Shown: positions 1 to 8,871 of the stretch, piece by piece | Layout of the letters: every line of letters begins with the position of its first letter | Position numbering within the stretch: position 1 is the stretch's first letter | Source: Dryocola sp032000125 | GTDB taxonomy: Bacteria; Pseudomonadota; Gammaproteobacteria; Enterobacterales; Enterobacteriaceae | Assembly (NCBI GenBank): GCA_032000125.1 | Contig: DAMALH010000019.1 | Location: forward strand, 18,977 to 82,976 | Direction: 5' to 3' | DNA: 64,000 nucleotides | Translations under genes and position numbers: made by a program | Notes under the pieces: model-generated | Seen by the model: the letters and a program-made list of their open reading frames with translations, nothing else | Database searches by the model: none | What the model was told of the DNA's origin: nothing

Positions 1-346
1 GACCCAGGTCGTAGCCAAACAGCCCCAGCGCGCCGCCTGCAAAGGGTAAATCTGGATGCGTTTGCGGCCTCAGCCCAAAACCATCCAGAGTCTGCTGCAG
101 CAAAGCCAGCGGATCGCCGGGGTGCTCTGACGCTATGCCGTCGACCGTGCAGATGGTTTGCGGGCCACGGGTGACCAGCGTGGCGCGGGGCTGGGCGACC
201 AGAATATCAAAACGGTTGTGCGGATGTTCGGCAAAACCCGAATGCAGCAGCATCGCCCACGGCTCATCGGCAAGGGCGGCGAAATAGTGTTGAACAGCGT
301 CCGGCTGCCAGGGAAGGATGCGAAAAGCGGGAGCGTGCGACGTCAT
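1..346 (-). CDS. pabB: Aminodeoxychorismate synthase component I, N-terminal part (cut by window edge)
   Basis: This is the first 115 codons of the chorismate-aminating subunit of 4-amino-4-deoxychorismate synthase, which acts with PabA in p-aminobenzoate and folate synthesis in the cytoplasm. The start is the ATG at 346-344 on the minus strand. Recognisable stretches are PWAMLLHSGFAEHP near residue 29 and LPFAGGALGLFGYDLG at the truncated end, both typical of enteric PabB N-termini. The catalytic chorismate-binding domain lies outside the window. It is divergent from yoaH, the usual enteric arrangement. The identification is from remembered E. coli PabB. Confidence 0.93.
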   Translation of the reverse strand, partial: MTSHAPAFRILPWQPDAVQHYFAALADEPWAMLLHSGFAEHPHNRFDILVAQPRATLVTRGPQTICTVDGIASEHPGDPLALLQQTLDGFGLRPQTHPDLPFAGGALGLFGYDLG

Positions 347-420
347 AACCACAACCTGAAACAAAAGCCGCAAGCCTGCCACAAAAACGGTCTTCAGGCA
401 TCAACTGATGCGGCATGAAA

Positions 421-426
421 TATAAT
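421..426 (+). promoter_or_regulatory. Likely -10 element of the yoaH promoter
   Basis: A consensus TATAAT lies 29 bases before the yoaH start in the pabB-yoaH divergent spacer. No good -35 hexamer sits 16-18 bases upstream, so the promoter is either weak or activator-dependent. Confidence 0.4.
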
Positions 427-454
427 TAACCTAGCAATGTAACAGGAGTCTACG

Positions 455-700
455 ATGATTTCAGGTTTACCAGCACTGACCCACGATCAGCAGCAGAAGG
501 CCGTAGAGCGTATTCAGGAACTGATGTCGCAGGGAATGAGCAGCGGAGAAGCCATTACTGTCGTGGCGGCGGAGATTCGCGCCTCGCATACCGGAGAGAT
601 GATTGTCGCCCGCTTTGAAGATGAAGACGAAGAAGAAAACGTTGAAGAGTATAAGCCGGATTACGGCCACGGGCCGGACGATGAACAGGAAGACGATTAA
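455..700 (+). CDS. yoaH: UPF0181 protein YoaH, with an acidic C-terminal extension
   Basis: A small cytoplasmic protein of unknown function (81 residues). The body, GLPALTHDQQQKAVERIQ then SQGMSSGEAI and IVARFEDEDEE, matches the UPF0181 family. The start has a clear AGGAG about 9 bases upstream. As I recall, E. coli YoaH is about 59 residues, so this copy carries roughly 20 extra residues, nearly all Asp, Glu, Tyr, Pro or Gly (ENVEEYKPDYGHGPDDEQEDD region). The tail is highly acidic and probably disordered. The gene sits between pabB and yoaB as in other enterics. Confidence 0.9.
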   Translation: MISGLPALTHDQQQKAVERIQELMSQGMSSGEAITVVAAEIRASHTGEMIVARFEDEDEEENVEEYKPDYGHGPDDEQEDD

Positions 701-723
701 CGCGGGCCTGCGCCCGCTTAGGT

Positions 724-1068
724 TTACACCGCCGCGATAATTTTAATCTCAATTTTATAACGCGGATTCATCAGCTTTGCCTGTACGGTGCAGCGTACGG
801 GCGCCTCGCCAGCCACAACCCACTCATCCCAGGCTTTGTTCATCGCCGCGAAGTCGGCCGCATCGGGTAAAAACAGGGTGGCGTCCAGAATGCGCGTTTT
901 ATCGCTGTCCAGCTCTTTTAATAACGCATCGATTTGCGCCAGGGTGTTCGCGGTCTGTTCGTAGGCATCCGCATCCAGATTTTCCGGCACGCCGGTGTAG
1001 TACAGCACCTGGTTATGGATGACCGCATCGGACATACGCGCTTCAGGTTTGATACGCACAATACTCAT
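724..1068 (-). CDS. yoaB: RidA-family protein YoaB
   Basis: A 114-residue YjgF/YER057c/UK114 (RidA) family protein. RidA itself hydrolyses reactive enamine and imine intermediates released by PLP enzymes. YoaB is a paralogue whose own substrate is not established. The motif YYTGVPENLDADAYEQ near residue 24 and the C-terminal APVRCTVQA, with the arginine corresponding to the RidA active-site Arg, are intact. A second in-frame Met is at residue 12, but residues 1-11 (MSIVRIKPEAR) match enteric YoaB, supporting the longer start. It is divergent from yoaA. Confidence 0.92.
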   Translation of the reverse strand: MSIVRIKPEARMSDAVIHNQVLYYTGVPENLDADAYEQTANTLAQIDALLKELDSDKTRILDATLFLPDAADFAAMNKAWDEWVVAGEAPVRCTVQAKLMNPRYKIEIKIIAAV

Positions 1069-1196
1069 GACTTATTCCTTATCAACTGGCTTAATTTTGC
1101 CAACAGACTGCCATAATCGCAGGCTCGCTTCCACCTGCTTGCTGGATTAACCACCTCAGGGCTGACATAATCGCGGGCACAAATCCAGGGGGTAAT

Positions 1197-3107
1197 GTGA
1201 CGGACGATTTTGCAGCAGACGGTCAGCTCGCTCTGGCGATACCAGGTTTTAAACCGCGTGAGCCACAGCGCGAGATGGCGCAGGCCGTCAGCAAAGCTAT
1301 TATCGATGGGCGTGAATTAGTGGTTGAAGCGGGAACCGGCACTGGGAAAACCTACGCCTATCTCGCGCCCGCCCTGCGCTCGGGTAAAAAAGTGATTATT
1401 TCCACCGGTTCCAAAGCGCTCCAGGATCAGCTTTTTTCCCGCGATTTACCTACCGTGGCGAAGGCCCTTGAGTATAAAGGCCGTCTTGCGCTACTGAAAG
1501 GGCGATCAAACTATCTGTGCCTGGAGCGCCTTGAGCAGCAGGCGCTGGCTGGCGGAGACCTGCCGGTGCAAACGTTAAGCGAAGTGATACAGCTTCGTAG
1601 CTGGGCCATCGAAACCGTCGATGGCGATATCAGCACCTGCGTTAACGTGGCAGAAGACTCTACCGTCTGGCCGCTGGTGACCAGCACCAACGATAACTGC
1701 CTGGGCCAGGACTGCCCGCTGTATAAAGACTGCTTTGTCGTTAAAGCGCGTAAAAAGGCGATGGACGCGGACGTGGTGGTGGTCAACCATCACCTGTTTC
1801 TTGCCGATATGGTCGTCAAAGAGAGCGGTTTTGCGGAGCTTATCCCGGAAGCCGAAGTGATGATCTTCGATGAAGCGCATCAGATCCCGGATATCGCCAG
1901 TCAGTATTTCGGCCAGTCGGTTTCAAGCCGTCAACTGTTGGATCTGGCGAAAGATATTTCCATTGCCTACCGCACCGAAGTACGGGACGCCCAGCAGCTA
2001 CAAAAAAGCGCTGACCGCCTCGCGCAAAGCACGCAGGATTTCCGCCTGCAGCTTGGCGATCCGGGCTATCGCGGCAACCTGCGCGAACTGCTTGCTCAGC
2101 CAGCTATCCAGCGCGCTTTGTTATTGCTCGACGATGCGCTGGAGCTTTGTTATGACGTGGCTAAGCTCTCGCTTGGTCGTTCCGCGCTGCTGGATGCCGC
2201 ATTTGAGCGAGCGGTGATTTACCGCAGCCGCATCAAACGCCTGAAAGATGTGGACCAGCCGGGCTACAGCTACTGGTATGAGTGCAACTCGCGCCATTTC
2301 ACGCTCGCGCTAACGCCGCTTTCCGTGGCCGATAAATTCAAAGAGGTGATTGCCCAGAAGGCCGGCACGTGGATTTTCACTTCGGCTACGCTTTCGGTAA
2401 ACGACAGGCTCAGCCACTTTACTGACCGTTTAGGCATCGACAATGCGCAAACTCTGCTGCTGGCGAGCCCGTTTGATTACGCAAGCCAGGCGCTTTTATG
2501 CGTGCCGCGCGGTATGCCTGCGCCGAACCAGCCCCATGCCGCCCGCCATTTAGCAAAAATGCTCCAGCCGCTGATTGAAGCCAACAACGGCCGCTGCTTT
2601 ATGCTCTGCACCTCGCACTCGATGATGCGCGAACTGGCCGAGCAGTTCCGGGCCAGCATGACACTGCCGGTTTTACTGCAGGGGGAAACCAGCAAGGGTC
2701 AGTTGCTTGAACAGTTTGTCAGCGCCGGGAACGCGCTGCTGGTGGCAACCAGCAGCTTCTGGGAAGGGGTGGATGTACGCGGCGATGCGCTGTCGCTGGT
2801 GATTATCGACAAGCTGCCGTTTACCTCCCCGGACGACCCGCTGCTTAAAGCACGTATGGAAGACTGCCGCATTCGTGGGGGAGATCCCTTTGATGACGTG
2901 CAGCTTCCCGACGCGGTCATCACGTTAAAGCAGGGCGTTGGCCGCCTGATTCGCGACGTGGACGATCGGGGCGTGCTGGTTATCTGCGACAATCGCCTGG
3001 TGATGCGGCCTTACGGCGCGGTATTTTTGAACAGCCTGCCGCCAACGCCGCGCACGCGGGACATAAATCGGGCAGTCGAGTTCCTTAACTCCCCACCGAC
3101 GCAGTAA
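1197..3107 (+). CDS. yoaA: ATP-dependent helicase YoaA (DinG/XPD family, iron-sulfur)
   Basis: A 636-residue superfamily 2 5'-3' DNA helicase related to DinG and XPD, linked in E. coli to replication-gap repair with HolC. Visible motifs are Walker A AGTGTGKT at 45-52, the 4Fe-4S cysteines C108, C168, C173 and C179, DEAH at 225-228, and a C-terminal helicase block ending QGVGRLIRD. The start is GTG at 1197; the ATG two bases earlier is out of frame, and the N-terminus MTDDFAADGQLA matches the family. Length equals the E. coli protein within a few residues. tsaB follows on the same strand after 82 bases. Confidence 0.95.
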   Translation: MTDDFAADGQLALAIPGFKPREPQREMAQAVSKAIIDGRELVVEAGTGTGKTYAYLAPALRSGKKVIISTGSKALQDQLFSRDLPTVAKALEYKGRLALLKGRSNYLCLERLEQQALAGGDLPVQTLSEVIQLRSWAIETVDGDISTCVNVAEDSTVWPLVTSTNDNCLGQDCPLYKDCFVVKARKKAMDADVVVVNHHLFLADMVVKESGFAELIPEAEVMIFDEAHQIPDIASQYFGQSVSSRQLLDLAKDISIAYRTEVRDAQQLQKSADRLAQSTQDFRLQLGDPGYRGNLRELLAQPAIQRALLLLDDALELCYDVAKLSLGRSALLDAAFERAVIYRSRIKRLKDVDQPGYSYWYECNSRHFTLALTPLSVADKFKEVIAQKAGTWIFTSATLSVNDRLSHFTDRLGIDNAQTLLLASPFDYASQALLCVPRGMPAPNQPHAARHLAKMLQPLIEANNGRCFMLCTSHSMMRELAEQFRASMTLPVLLQGETSKGQLLEQFVSAGNALLVATSSFWEGVDVRGDALSLVIIDKLPFTSPDDPLLKARMEDCRIRGGDPFDDVQLPDAVITLKQGVGRLIRDVDDRGVLVICDNRLVMRPYGAVFLNSLPPTPRTRDINRAVEFLNSPPTQ

Positions 3108-3189
3108 TTTGTGCCATGCTATGGTATGATGCGCGCCGATTTTTGACCTTGTTTTTTACCTTAGATTCTCGCCAGAGGTTGGCCAGTCC

Positions 3190-3885
3190 ATGCGAATTTT
3201 AGCCATCGATACCGCGACAGAAGCCTGTTCGGTTGCCCTGTATAACGACGGCACGGCCCGTGCCCATTTCGAACTTTGCCCGCGCGAGCATACCCAACGT
3301 ATTTTGCCTCTGGTGCGGGACATCCTGAACCAGGGCGGCCTTTCTTTGTCTGAGCTTAACGCGCTCGCTTACGGGCGGGGGCCGGGGAGTTTCACCGGCG
3401 TGCGTATTGGTATTGGTATTGCGCAAGGGCTGGCTTTGGGCGCTGAACTGCCGATGATTGGCGTTTCAACGCTTGCGACTATGGCGCAGGGCGCATGGCG
3501 ATTGACTGGCGCAACGCGCGTGCTGGCCGCTATTGATGCACGTATGGGCGAAGTTTACTGGGCTGAATACCAGCGTGACGAGCAGGGCGTGTGGCACGGT
3601 GAAGAAACCGAAGCGGTATTAAAACCTGAGGCGGTTGCCGAAAGGTTGAAGCAGCTCGACGGCGACTGGGCTACAGTCGGCACAGGCTGGCAGGCATGGC
3701 CTGAGATGGCGAGCAACAGCCGCGTGGTGGTGAGTGACGGGCAGATTACCCTCCCCGCAGCCGAAGACATGTTGCCGCTGGCGATTCAGGCGTTTAACGC
3801 AAAACGCACCCAGGCCGTTGAACATGCGGAGCCGGTCTATCTGCGTAACGAAGTGACATGGAAGAAACTTCCCGGCAAAGAGTGA
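3190..3885 (+). CDS. tsaB: tRNA threonylcarbamoyladenosine biosynthesis protein TsaB
   Basis: A 231-residue ASKHA-fold protein (formerly YeaZ) that dimerises with TsaD and, with TsaE, transfers the threonylcarbamoyl group to A37 of ANN-decoding tRNAs. The N-terminal nucleotide-binding motif MRILAIDTATEACSVAL, then REHTQRILPLV and the GPGSFTGVRIG loop near residues 65-75, identify it. It is essential in E. coli. A TATGAT at 3125-3130 in the spacer from yoaA could be a -10 element. yeaY follows 46 bases later. Confidence 0.95.
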   Translation: MRILAIDTATEACSVALYNDGTARAHFELCPREHTQRILPLVRDILNQGGLSLSELNALAYGRGPGSFTGVRIGIGIAQGLALGAELPMIGVSTLATMAQGAWRLTGATRVLAAIDARMGEVYWAEYQRDEQGVWHGEETEAVLKPEAVAERLKQLDGDWATVGTGWQAWPEMASNSRVVVSDGQITLPAAEDMLPLAIQAFNAKRTQAVEHAEPVYLRNEVTWKKLPGKE

Positions 3886-3931
3886 TACTCAGCGTTACCA
3901 GGGCGCGTAACGCAGTATAAGGAGATGGGGT

Positions 3932-4528
3932 ATGGCAGGTTGTAATGTCAGGAAGTACGGCGGTGCAATGGCTGTCGTCGCCACGCTGCTGCTGAGCGGC
4001 TGTGTGACGGTGCCGGATGCCATCAAAGGCACCAGCGCGACGCCGCAGCAGAATCTGGTTCAGGTGATGGGCGCGCCCGAGCTGTACGTTGGGCAGGAAG
4101 CGCGCTTTGGCGGACGGGTGGTCAATATCGACAATCAGCAGGGTAAAACCCGTCTGGAAATCGCAACGTTGAGCCTTGATGAAGGCGCGCGTCCGCAACT
4201 GGGCGAGCCTTCGAAAGGACGCATTTACGCTGACGTCAACGGCTTCCTCGATCCGGTCGATTTCCGTGGGCAACTGGTGACAGTCGTCGGGCCTATTACC
4301 GGCGCTGTGGAAGGCAAGGTTGGCGAAACGCCGTATAAATTTATGGTGATGCAGGTCAACGGCTATAAACGCTGGCGCGTTACGCAGCAGGTTGTGATGC
4401 CGCCGCAGCCCATCGATCCCTGGTTCTGGGGCGGGGCTTACCCGTACCGCGGCCGTTACGGCATGTGGGGAACCGCCGGCTGGTACAGCCCAGGACCCGC
4501 GCAGGTACAGACCATCGTAACCGAATAA
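3932..4528 (+). CDS. yeaY: Slp-family outer membrane lipoprotein YeaY
   Basis: A 198-residue lipoprotein of the Slp (starvation lipoprotein) family, probably in the outer membrane. The signal segment AMAVVATLLLSGC places the lipidated cysteine at C24. The mature start VTVPDAIKGTSATPQQNL and the core GRIYADVNGFLDPVDFRGQLVTVVG match YeaY; residues 150-190 are rich in Trp, Tyr, Pro and Gly. The start has AAGGAG about 8 bases upstream. Between tsaB and this gene lies a short hairpin (GCGTTAC at 3892, GTAACGC at 3907). Role is unknown beyond surface or stress association of the family. Confidence 0.9.
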   Translation: MAGCNVRKYGGAMAVVATLLLSGCVTVPDAIKGTSATPQQNLVQVMGAPELYVGQEARFGGRVVNIDNQQGKTRLEIATLSLDEGARPQLGEPSKGRIYADVNGFLDPVDFRGQLVTVVGPITGAVEGKVGETPYKFMVMQVNGYKRWRVTQQVVMPPQPIDPWFWGGAYPYRGRYGMWGTAGWYSPGPAQVQTIVTE

Positions 4529-4551
4529 TTTGTTGTTTTATAACATATTTT

Positions 4552-4582
4552 AAACAGCGGCCGGTCCGCTGTTTATTTATTT
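4552..4582 (+). terminator. Rho-independent terminator after yeaY
   Basis: Inverted repeat AAACAGCGG/CCGCTGTTT with a 5-base loop, followed by ATTTATTT. It closes the tsaB-yeaY unit before the fadD promoter. Confidence 0.75.
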
Positions 4583-4643
4583 CTGCCACGGTTTAAAAAA
4601 ATTTAGTGATGCGCTTCGCAACCTTAAATGAGGCGAATTAATA

Positions 4644-4660
4644 AACTGGTACGCTGAGTT
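4644..4660 (+). promoter_or_regulatory. FadR operator of fadD
   Basis: AACTGGTACGCTGAGTT closely matches the remembered E. coli fadD FadR site AGCTGGTATGATGAGTT and the general CTGGT-N7-AGTT pattern. A -10-like TATTAT follows at 4663-4668, so bound FadR would cover the -35/-10 region, as in E. coli. The regulator gene is in this window at 15638. Acyl-CoA would relieve repression. Confidence 0.8.
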
Positions 4661-4732
4661 AATATTATGTTAACGGCGTGTATGTTTATTGGGGTTGTGA
4701 TGACGGAAAATAATAAATACAGAGGTGAATCC

Positions 4733-6412
4733 TTGAAGAAGGTTTGGCTTAACCGCTACCCGGCCGACGTTGCGGCTGAGATTAATCCCGATCGCTATCA
4801 ATCCCTGGTTGATATGTTTGAGCAGGCGACAACGCGCTATGCGGACCAGCCCGCGTTCGTGAACATGGGCGAGGTCATGACTTTCCGCAAGCTGGAAGAG
4901 CGCAGCCGTGCTTTTGCCGCTTATCTGCAACAGGGGCTTGGCCTGCAAAAAGGCGATCGCGTGGCGCTGATGATGCCAAACCTGCTGCAGTACCCGGTTG
5001 CGCTGTTCGGTATTTTACGCGCCGGGATGGTGGTGGTTAACGTCAATCCGCTCTATACCCCGCGCGAGCTTGAGCACCAGCTCAACGACAGCGGCGCAAG
5101 CGCTATCGTGATTGTCTCCAACTTTGCCCACACCCTTGAGAAAGTCGTTGATAAAACCCAGGTTAAGCACGTCATTCTGACCCGCATGGGCGATCAGCTC
5201 TCGGCGGCGAAAGGCACGGTGGTTAACTTTGTCGTGAAATACATCAAGCGTCTGGTGCCAAAATATCATCTGCCGGACGCTATCTCTTTCCGTAGCGCCT
5301 TGCAGCACGGCTACCGCATGCAGTACATCAAACCGGAAGTCATCCATACCGATCTTGCCTTCCTGCAATATACCGGCGGCACGACCGGCGTGGCAAAAGG
5401 CGCGATGCTGACCCATCGCAATATGCTGGCAAACCTGGAGCAGGTCAGGGCGGCATACAGCCCGCTGCTGTTCGAGCGTAAAGAGCTGGTGGTCACCGCG
5501 CTGCCGCTTTATCACATCTTTGCGCTGACCATGAACTGCCTGCTGTTTATTGACCTGGGCGGACAAAACCTGCTTATTACCAACCCGCGTGATATTCCGG
5601 GCCTGGTGAAAGAGCTGAGTAAATACAAATTCACGGCGATGACGGGCGTAAACACTTTGTTCAACGCCTTGCTTAATAACAAAGAGTTCCAGCAGCTCGA
5701 TTTCTCAAGCCTGCACCTTTCCGCAGGCGGCGGCATGCCGGTGCAGCACGTGGTGGCCGAGCGTTGGGAAAAACTGACGGGCCGTTATCTGCTGGAAGGC
5801 TACGGCCTGACTGAATGCGCGCCACTGGTGAGCGCTAACCCGCACGATATCGACTATCATAGCGGCAGCATCGGGCTGCCGGTGCCTTCAACGGAAGTGA
5901 AGCTTATCGATGATGAAGGTAACGAAGTGCCGGCGGGCGAACCGGGCGAGCTGTGCGTGAAAGGCCCGCAGGTCATGCTGGGGTACTGGCAGCGCCCCGA
6001 GGCTACCGACGAAATTCTGCAGGATGGCTGGTTACGCACCGGCGATATCGCCACGATGGACGAAGAGGGCTTTATGCGCATCGTCGATCGCAAGAAAGAT
6101 ATGATCCTCGTGTCCGGTTTTAACGTCTACCCGAACGAAATCGAAGACGTGGTGATGCAGCACCCTGGCGTGCTTGAAGTGGCCGCCGTCGGAGTGCCCG
6201 GCGGGGCGGCAGGCGAAAAGGTGAAAATCTTCGTGGTCAAAAAAGATCCGGCGCTTAGCGAAGCATCGCTCGAGACATTCTGCCGCCGCCATCTGACCGC
6301 TTATAAGGTTCCCAAGCTGATTGAGTTCCGCGAAGAGCTGCCAAAATCTAACGTCGGAAAAATTTTACGACGAGAACTACGTGACGAAGTAGCCAGGGCC
6401 GATCAACAATAA
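4733..6412 (+). CDS. fadD: Long-chain fatty acid-CoA ligase FadD
   Basis: An inner-membrane-associated acyl-CoA synthetase (559 residues) that activates imported long-chain fatty acids for beta-oxidation and yields the acyl-CoA effector of FadR. The ATP/AMP motif YTGGTTGVAKGA is at 213-224, with LEGYGLTECAPLVS and the FACS-type GWLRTGDIATMDEEG and VSGFNVYPNEIEDVV further on. The start chosen is TTG at 4733, giving MKKVWLNRYPADV as in E. coli FadD, which also uses TTG; AGAGGTG sits 5 bases upstream. The in-frame ATG at 4667 lies too close to the predicted promoter to be transcribed. A terminator follows. Confidence 0.96.
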   Translation: MKKVWLNRYPADVAAEINPDRYQSLVDMFEQATTRYADQPAFVNMGEVMTFRKLEERSRAFAAYLQQGLGLQKGDRVALMMPNLLQYPVALFGILRAGMVVVNVNPLYTPRELEHQLNDSGASAIVIVSNFAHTLEKVVDKTQVKHVILTRMGDQLSAAKGTVVNFVVKYIKRLVPKYHLPDAISFRSALQHGYRMQYIKPEVIHTDLAFLQYTGGTTGVAKGAMLTHRNMLANLEQVRAAYSPLLFERKELVVTALPLYHIFALTMNCLLFIDLGGQNLLITNPRDIPGLVKELSKYKFTAMTGVNTLFNALLNNKEFQQLDFSSLHLSAGGGMPVQHVVAERWEKLTGRYLLEGYGLTECAPLVSANPHDIDYHSGSIGLPVPSTEVKLIDDEGNEVPAGEPGELCVKGPQVMLGYWQRPEATDEILQDGWLRTGDIATMDEEGFMRIVDRKKDMILVSGFNVYPNEIEDVVMQHPGVLEVAAVGVPGGAAGEKVKIFVVKKDPALSEASLETFCRRHLTAYKVPKLIEFREELPKSNVGKILRRELRDEVARADQQ

Positions 6413-6438
6413 CGCCTTAGCTCCGAGTCAGTCGCTCC

Positions 6439-6462
6439 AAAGCCGGTTCTACCGGCTTTTTT
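6439..6462 (+). terminator. Terminator between fadD and rnd
   Basis: AAGCCGG, a 5-base loop TTCTA, then CCGGCTT followed by six Ts in all. It ends fadD transcription 28 bases before the rnd start. Confidence 0.85.
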
Positions 6463-6489
6463 ATGGGCGCAAACCTAAGAGAACCGAAT

Positions 6490-7611
6490 TTGACTTACCA
6501 TATGATTACCACTGATGAAGCGCTTGCCGGCGTCTGCCAGGCTGCTCGTCAGGTTCCTGCCCTGGCGCTGGACACCGAATTTGTCCGCACGCGCACTTAT
6601 TACCCGCAGCTTGGGCTGATCCAACTGTATGATGGCGCTCAGGTTTCCCTTATCGATCCGTTAACCATCACGGACTGGTCGCCGTTTAAAGCGCTGTTGC
6701 AGGACAGCAAGGTGATTAAGTTCCTGCACGCCGGTAGCGAAGATCTGGAGGTGTTCCTGAATACTTTCGGCACGCTGCCGGAGCCGTTTATCGATACCCA
6801 AATCCTTGCCGCTTTTAGCGGACGCGCGCTTTCAAGCGGCTTTGCCACCATTGTCGAGGCGTACACGGGCATCGCGCTGGATAAAAGCGAATCACGCACC
6901 GACTGGCTGGCGCGTCCGCTGACCGAACGTCAGTGCGAATACGCGGCGGCGGATGTGTTCTATCTGCTGCCCATTGCGCACAAGCTGATGGAAGAGACGG
7001 AAGCGGCGGGCTGGATGAAAGCGGCGCTAGACGAATGCAACCTGATGGCGAAGCGTCGTCAGGAAATTCTCGATCCGGAAGAGGCGTGGCGTGAAATCGG
7101 CAATGCGTGGCAGTTACGGACCCGCCAGCTTGCCTGCCTGAAAAAATTGGCTTCGTGGCGCCTGCGCAAAGCGCGTGACCGTGATATGGCCGTTAACTTT
7201 GTAGTGCGTGAAGAACACCTCTGGCAGGTTGCGCGCTATATGCCAGGCTCGCTGGGCGAGCTGGAAAGCCTTGGCCTGAGCGGCAGTGAGATCCGTTTCC
7301 ATGGTAAAACGCTGCTGGCGCTGGTAGCCGAGGCGCAGGCGTTACCAGAAGAGCAGTGGCCAGCTCCCCTGAGCAACCTGGTGGATATGCCTGGCTACCG
7401 TAAGGTATTTAAAGCTATTAAAGCATTGGTGCAGGAAGTCAGCGAAACCAGCGGCTTAAGCGCAGAACTGCTTGCCTCGCGTCGCCAGATAAACCAGTTG
7501 CTCAACGCACACTGGCAATTAAAAACCAGCGCTACGGCTGCGGAATTAATCAGCGGCTGGCGCGGCGAATTATTGGGTGACAGACTTAAAACGCTGCTGG
7601 CGGATTATTGA
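6490..7611 (+). CDS. rnd: Ribonuclease D
   Basis: A 3'-5' exoribonuclease (373 residues from this start) that trims tRNA and other small RNA precursors. The DEDD-Y exonuclease domain shows LDTEFVRTRTYYPQLGLIQL near the N-terminus, FLHAGSEDLEVF, and the closing CEYAAADVFYLLPI, containing the catalytic Tyr and Asp. One or two HRDC-type helical domains follow (AWQLRTRQLACLKKLASWR; SAELLASRRQINQLL). The start is taken as TTG at 6490 because TYHMITTDEAL aligns with E. coli Rnd, which also starts at UUG. An ATG at 6463 would add nine residues, but it abuts the fadD terminator. Confidence 0.94.
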   Translation: MTYHMITTDEALAGVCQAARQVPALALDTEFVRTRTYYPQLGLIQLYDGAQVSLIDPLTITDWSPFKALLQDSKVIKFLHAGSEDLEVFLNTFGTLPEPFIDTQILAAFSGRALSSGFATIVEAYTGIALDKSESRTDWLARPLTERQCEYAAADVFYLLPIAHKLMEETEAAGWMKAALDECNLMAKRRQEILDPEEAWREIGNAWQLRTRQLACLKKLASWRLRKARDRDMAVNFVVREEHLWQVARYMPGSLGELESLGLSGSEIRFHGKTLLALVAEAQALPEEQWPAPLSNLVDMPGYRKVFKAIKALVQEVSETSGLSAELLASRRQINQLLNAHWQLKTSATAAELISGWRGELLGDRLKTLLADY

Positions 7612-7715
7612 CAGCCCAAAGCCCTGTAAATAAATACAGTACGTAAGTCGGTCTGGTGAATTTAAAAAGCTTTTGAAAGCGCATCTGATAAATAACGCTG
7701 GCGCTGGCCCGATAT

Positions 7716-7748
7716 AATAAACCCCCTGGATAAAGCAGGGGGTTTATT
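7716..7748. terminator. Bidirectional terminator between rnd and minE
   Basis: AATAAACCCCCTG pairs perfectly with CAGGGGGTTTATT across a 7-base loop. The A/T-rich arms give T-runs on both strands, so it serves rnd on the plus strand and minCDE on the minus strand. Confidence 0.88.
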
Positions 7749-7755
7749 ATTTGTA

Positions 7756-8031
7756 TCAGGCAGACTTAGGTGCTTCTTCAGGTTCAGGTAAGGTGACGTT
7801 AAGTTCCAGAACGGAAATATCATCGCCTTTTTGATCCAGTACAACGGTTACCATTTCCGGATCGATCTGAACATATTTACAAATCACTTCCAGGATATCG
7901 CGTTTTAACTGGGGTAAATAGTGCGGTTCACTATCGCCGCGGCGGCGCTCTGCCACAATAATCTGCAGTCGCTCTTTGGCGATATTAGCGGTGTTCTTTT
8001 TCCGTGAGAGAAAAAAGTCTAGTAATGCCAT
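7756..8031 (-). CDS. minE: Cell division topological specificity factor MinE
   Basis: A 91-residue protein that stimulates MinD ATPase and drives the pole-to-pole Min oscillation, confining MinC inhibition to the poles. MALLDFFLSRKKNTANIAKERLQ is the membrane-binding and MinD-contact N-terminus; the dimerisation part reads LKRDILEVICKYVQIDPEMVTV. The C-terminus is three residues longer than in E. coli. The start lies 3 bases after the minD stop, so the genes are translationally close. Confidence 0.97.
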   Translation of the reverse strand: MALLDFFLSRKKNTANIAKERLQIIVAERRRGDSEPHYLPQLKRDILEVICKYVQIDPEMVTVVLDQKGDDISVLELNVTLPEPEEAPKSA

Positions 8032-8034
8032 AAC

Positions 8035-8847
8035 TTATCCTCCGAACAGGCGTTTGAGGAAACCTTTCTTCTCTTCTTCAATGAAGCGGAAAGGACGTTC
8101 TTCTCCGAGAAGACGTTCAACGGTATCTGCATAGGCCTGGCCTGCATCTGCTTCAGCATCCAGGATAACCGGCTCGCCCTGGTTTGAGGCGCGCAGCACG
8201 GACTGATCTTCTGGGATCACACCTACAAGAGGAATGCGCAGAATTTCTAATACGTCTTCCATGCTTAGCATATCACCGCGGTTCACACGACCAGGATTGT
8301 AACGGGTGAGCAGCAGGTGCTCTTTAATCGGGTCCTGGCCATTTTCAGCGCGACGAGATTTGGATGAAAGAATGCCAAGGATGCGGTCTGAGTCACGCAC
8401 CGAGGAGACTTCCGGGTTGGTGGTGATAATGGCTTCATCGGCGAAGTACAACGCCATCAGCGCACCGGTTTCGATACCGGCAGGCGAGTCGCAAACGATG
8501 AACTCGAAATCCATATTTTTCAGATCGTCGAGCACCTTGGCCACGCCTTCGCGGGTTAGCGCGTCTTTGTCGCGGGTTTGCGATGCCGGCAGGATATAGA
8601 GCTGCTCGGTACGCTTATCGCGAATAAGCGCCTGGTTAAGGGTTGCATCGCCCTGGATAACGTTAACAAAATCGTAAACCACCCGGCGTTCGCAGCCCAT
8701 GATCAAATCCAGGTTACGCAGGCCGATGTCGAAATCGATAACGACGGTTTTTCTTCCCTTCTGGGCCAACCCCGTAGCGATGGCCGCGCTGGACGTGGTC
8801 TTACCGACGCCCCCTTTACCCGATGTAACAACAATAATGCGTGCCAT
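8035..8847 (-). CDS. minD: Septum site-determining ATPase MinD
   Basis: A 270-residue deviant-Walker-A ATPase that binds the membrane when ATP-bound, recruits MinC, and is released by MinE. The P-loop SGKGGVGKTTS covers residues 9-19. DFDIGLRNLDLIMGCERR follows near residue 38, and FEFIVCDSPAGIETG is the Walker B region. The C-terminal amphipathic membrane-targeting helix is present as EEEKKGFLKRLFGG. It is the middle gene of minCDE, 24 bases after minC. Confidence 0.98.
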   Translation of the reverse strand: MARIIVVTSGKGGVGKTTSSAAIATGLAQKGRKTVVIDFDIGLRNLDLIMGCERRVVYDFVNVIQGDATLNQALIRDKRTEQLYILPASQTRDKDALTREGVAKVLDDLKNMDFEFIVCDSPAGIETGALMALYFADEAIITTNPEVSSVRDSDRILGILSSKSRRAENGQDPIKEHLLLTRYNPGRVNRGDMLSMEDVLEILRIPLVGVIPEDQSVLRASNQGEPVILDAEADAGQAYADTVERLLGEERPFRFIEEEKKGFLKRLFGG

Positions 8848-8871
8848 AAAGGAATTCCTTGTTAAAAGGGC

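Noticed and set aside
4667..4732. N-terminal extension of FadD from an ATG
   Set aside because: It lies just after the FadR operator and -10, upstream of the expected transcript start, and is absent in E. coli FadD.
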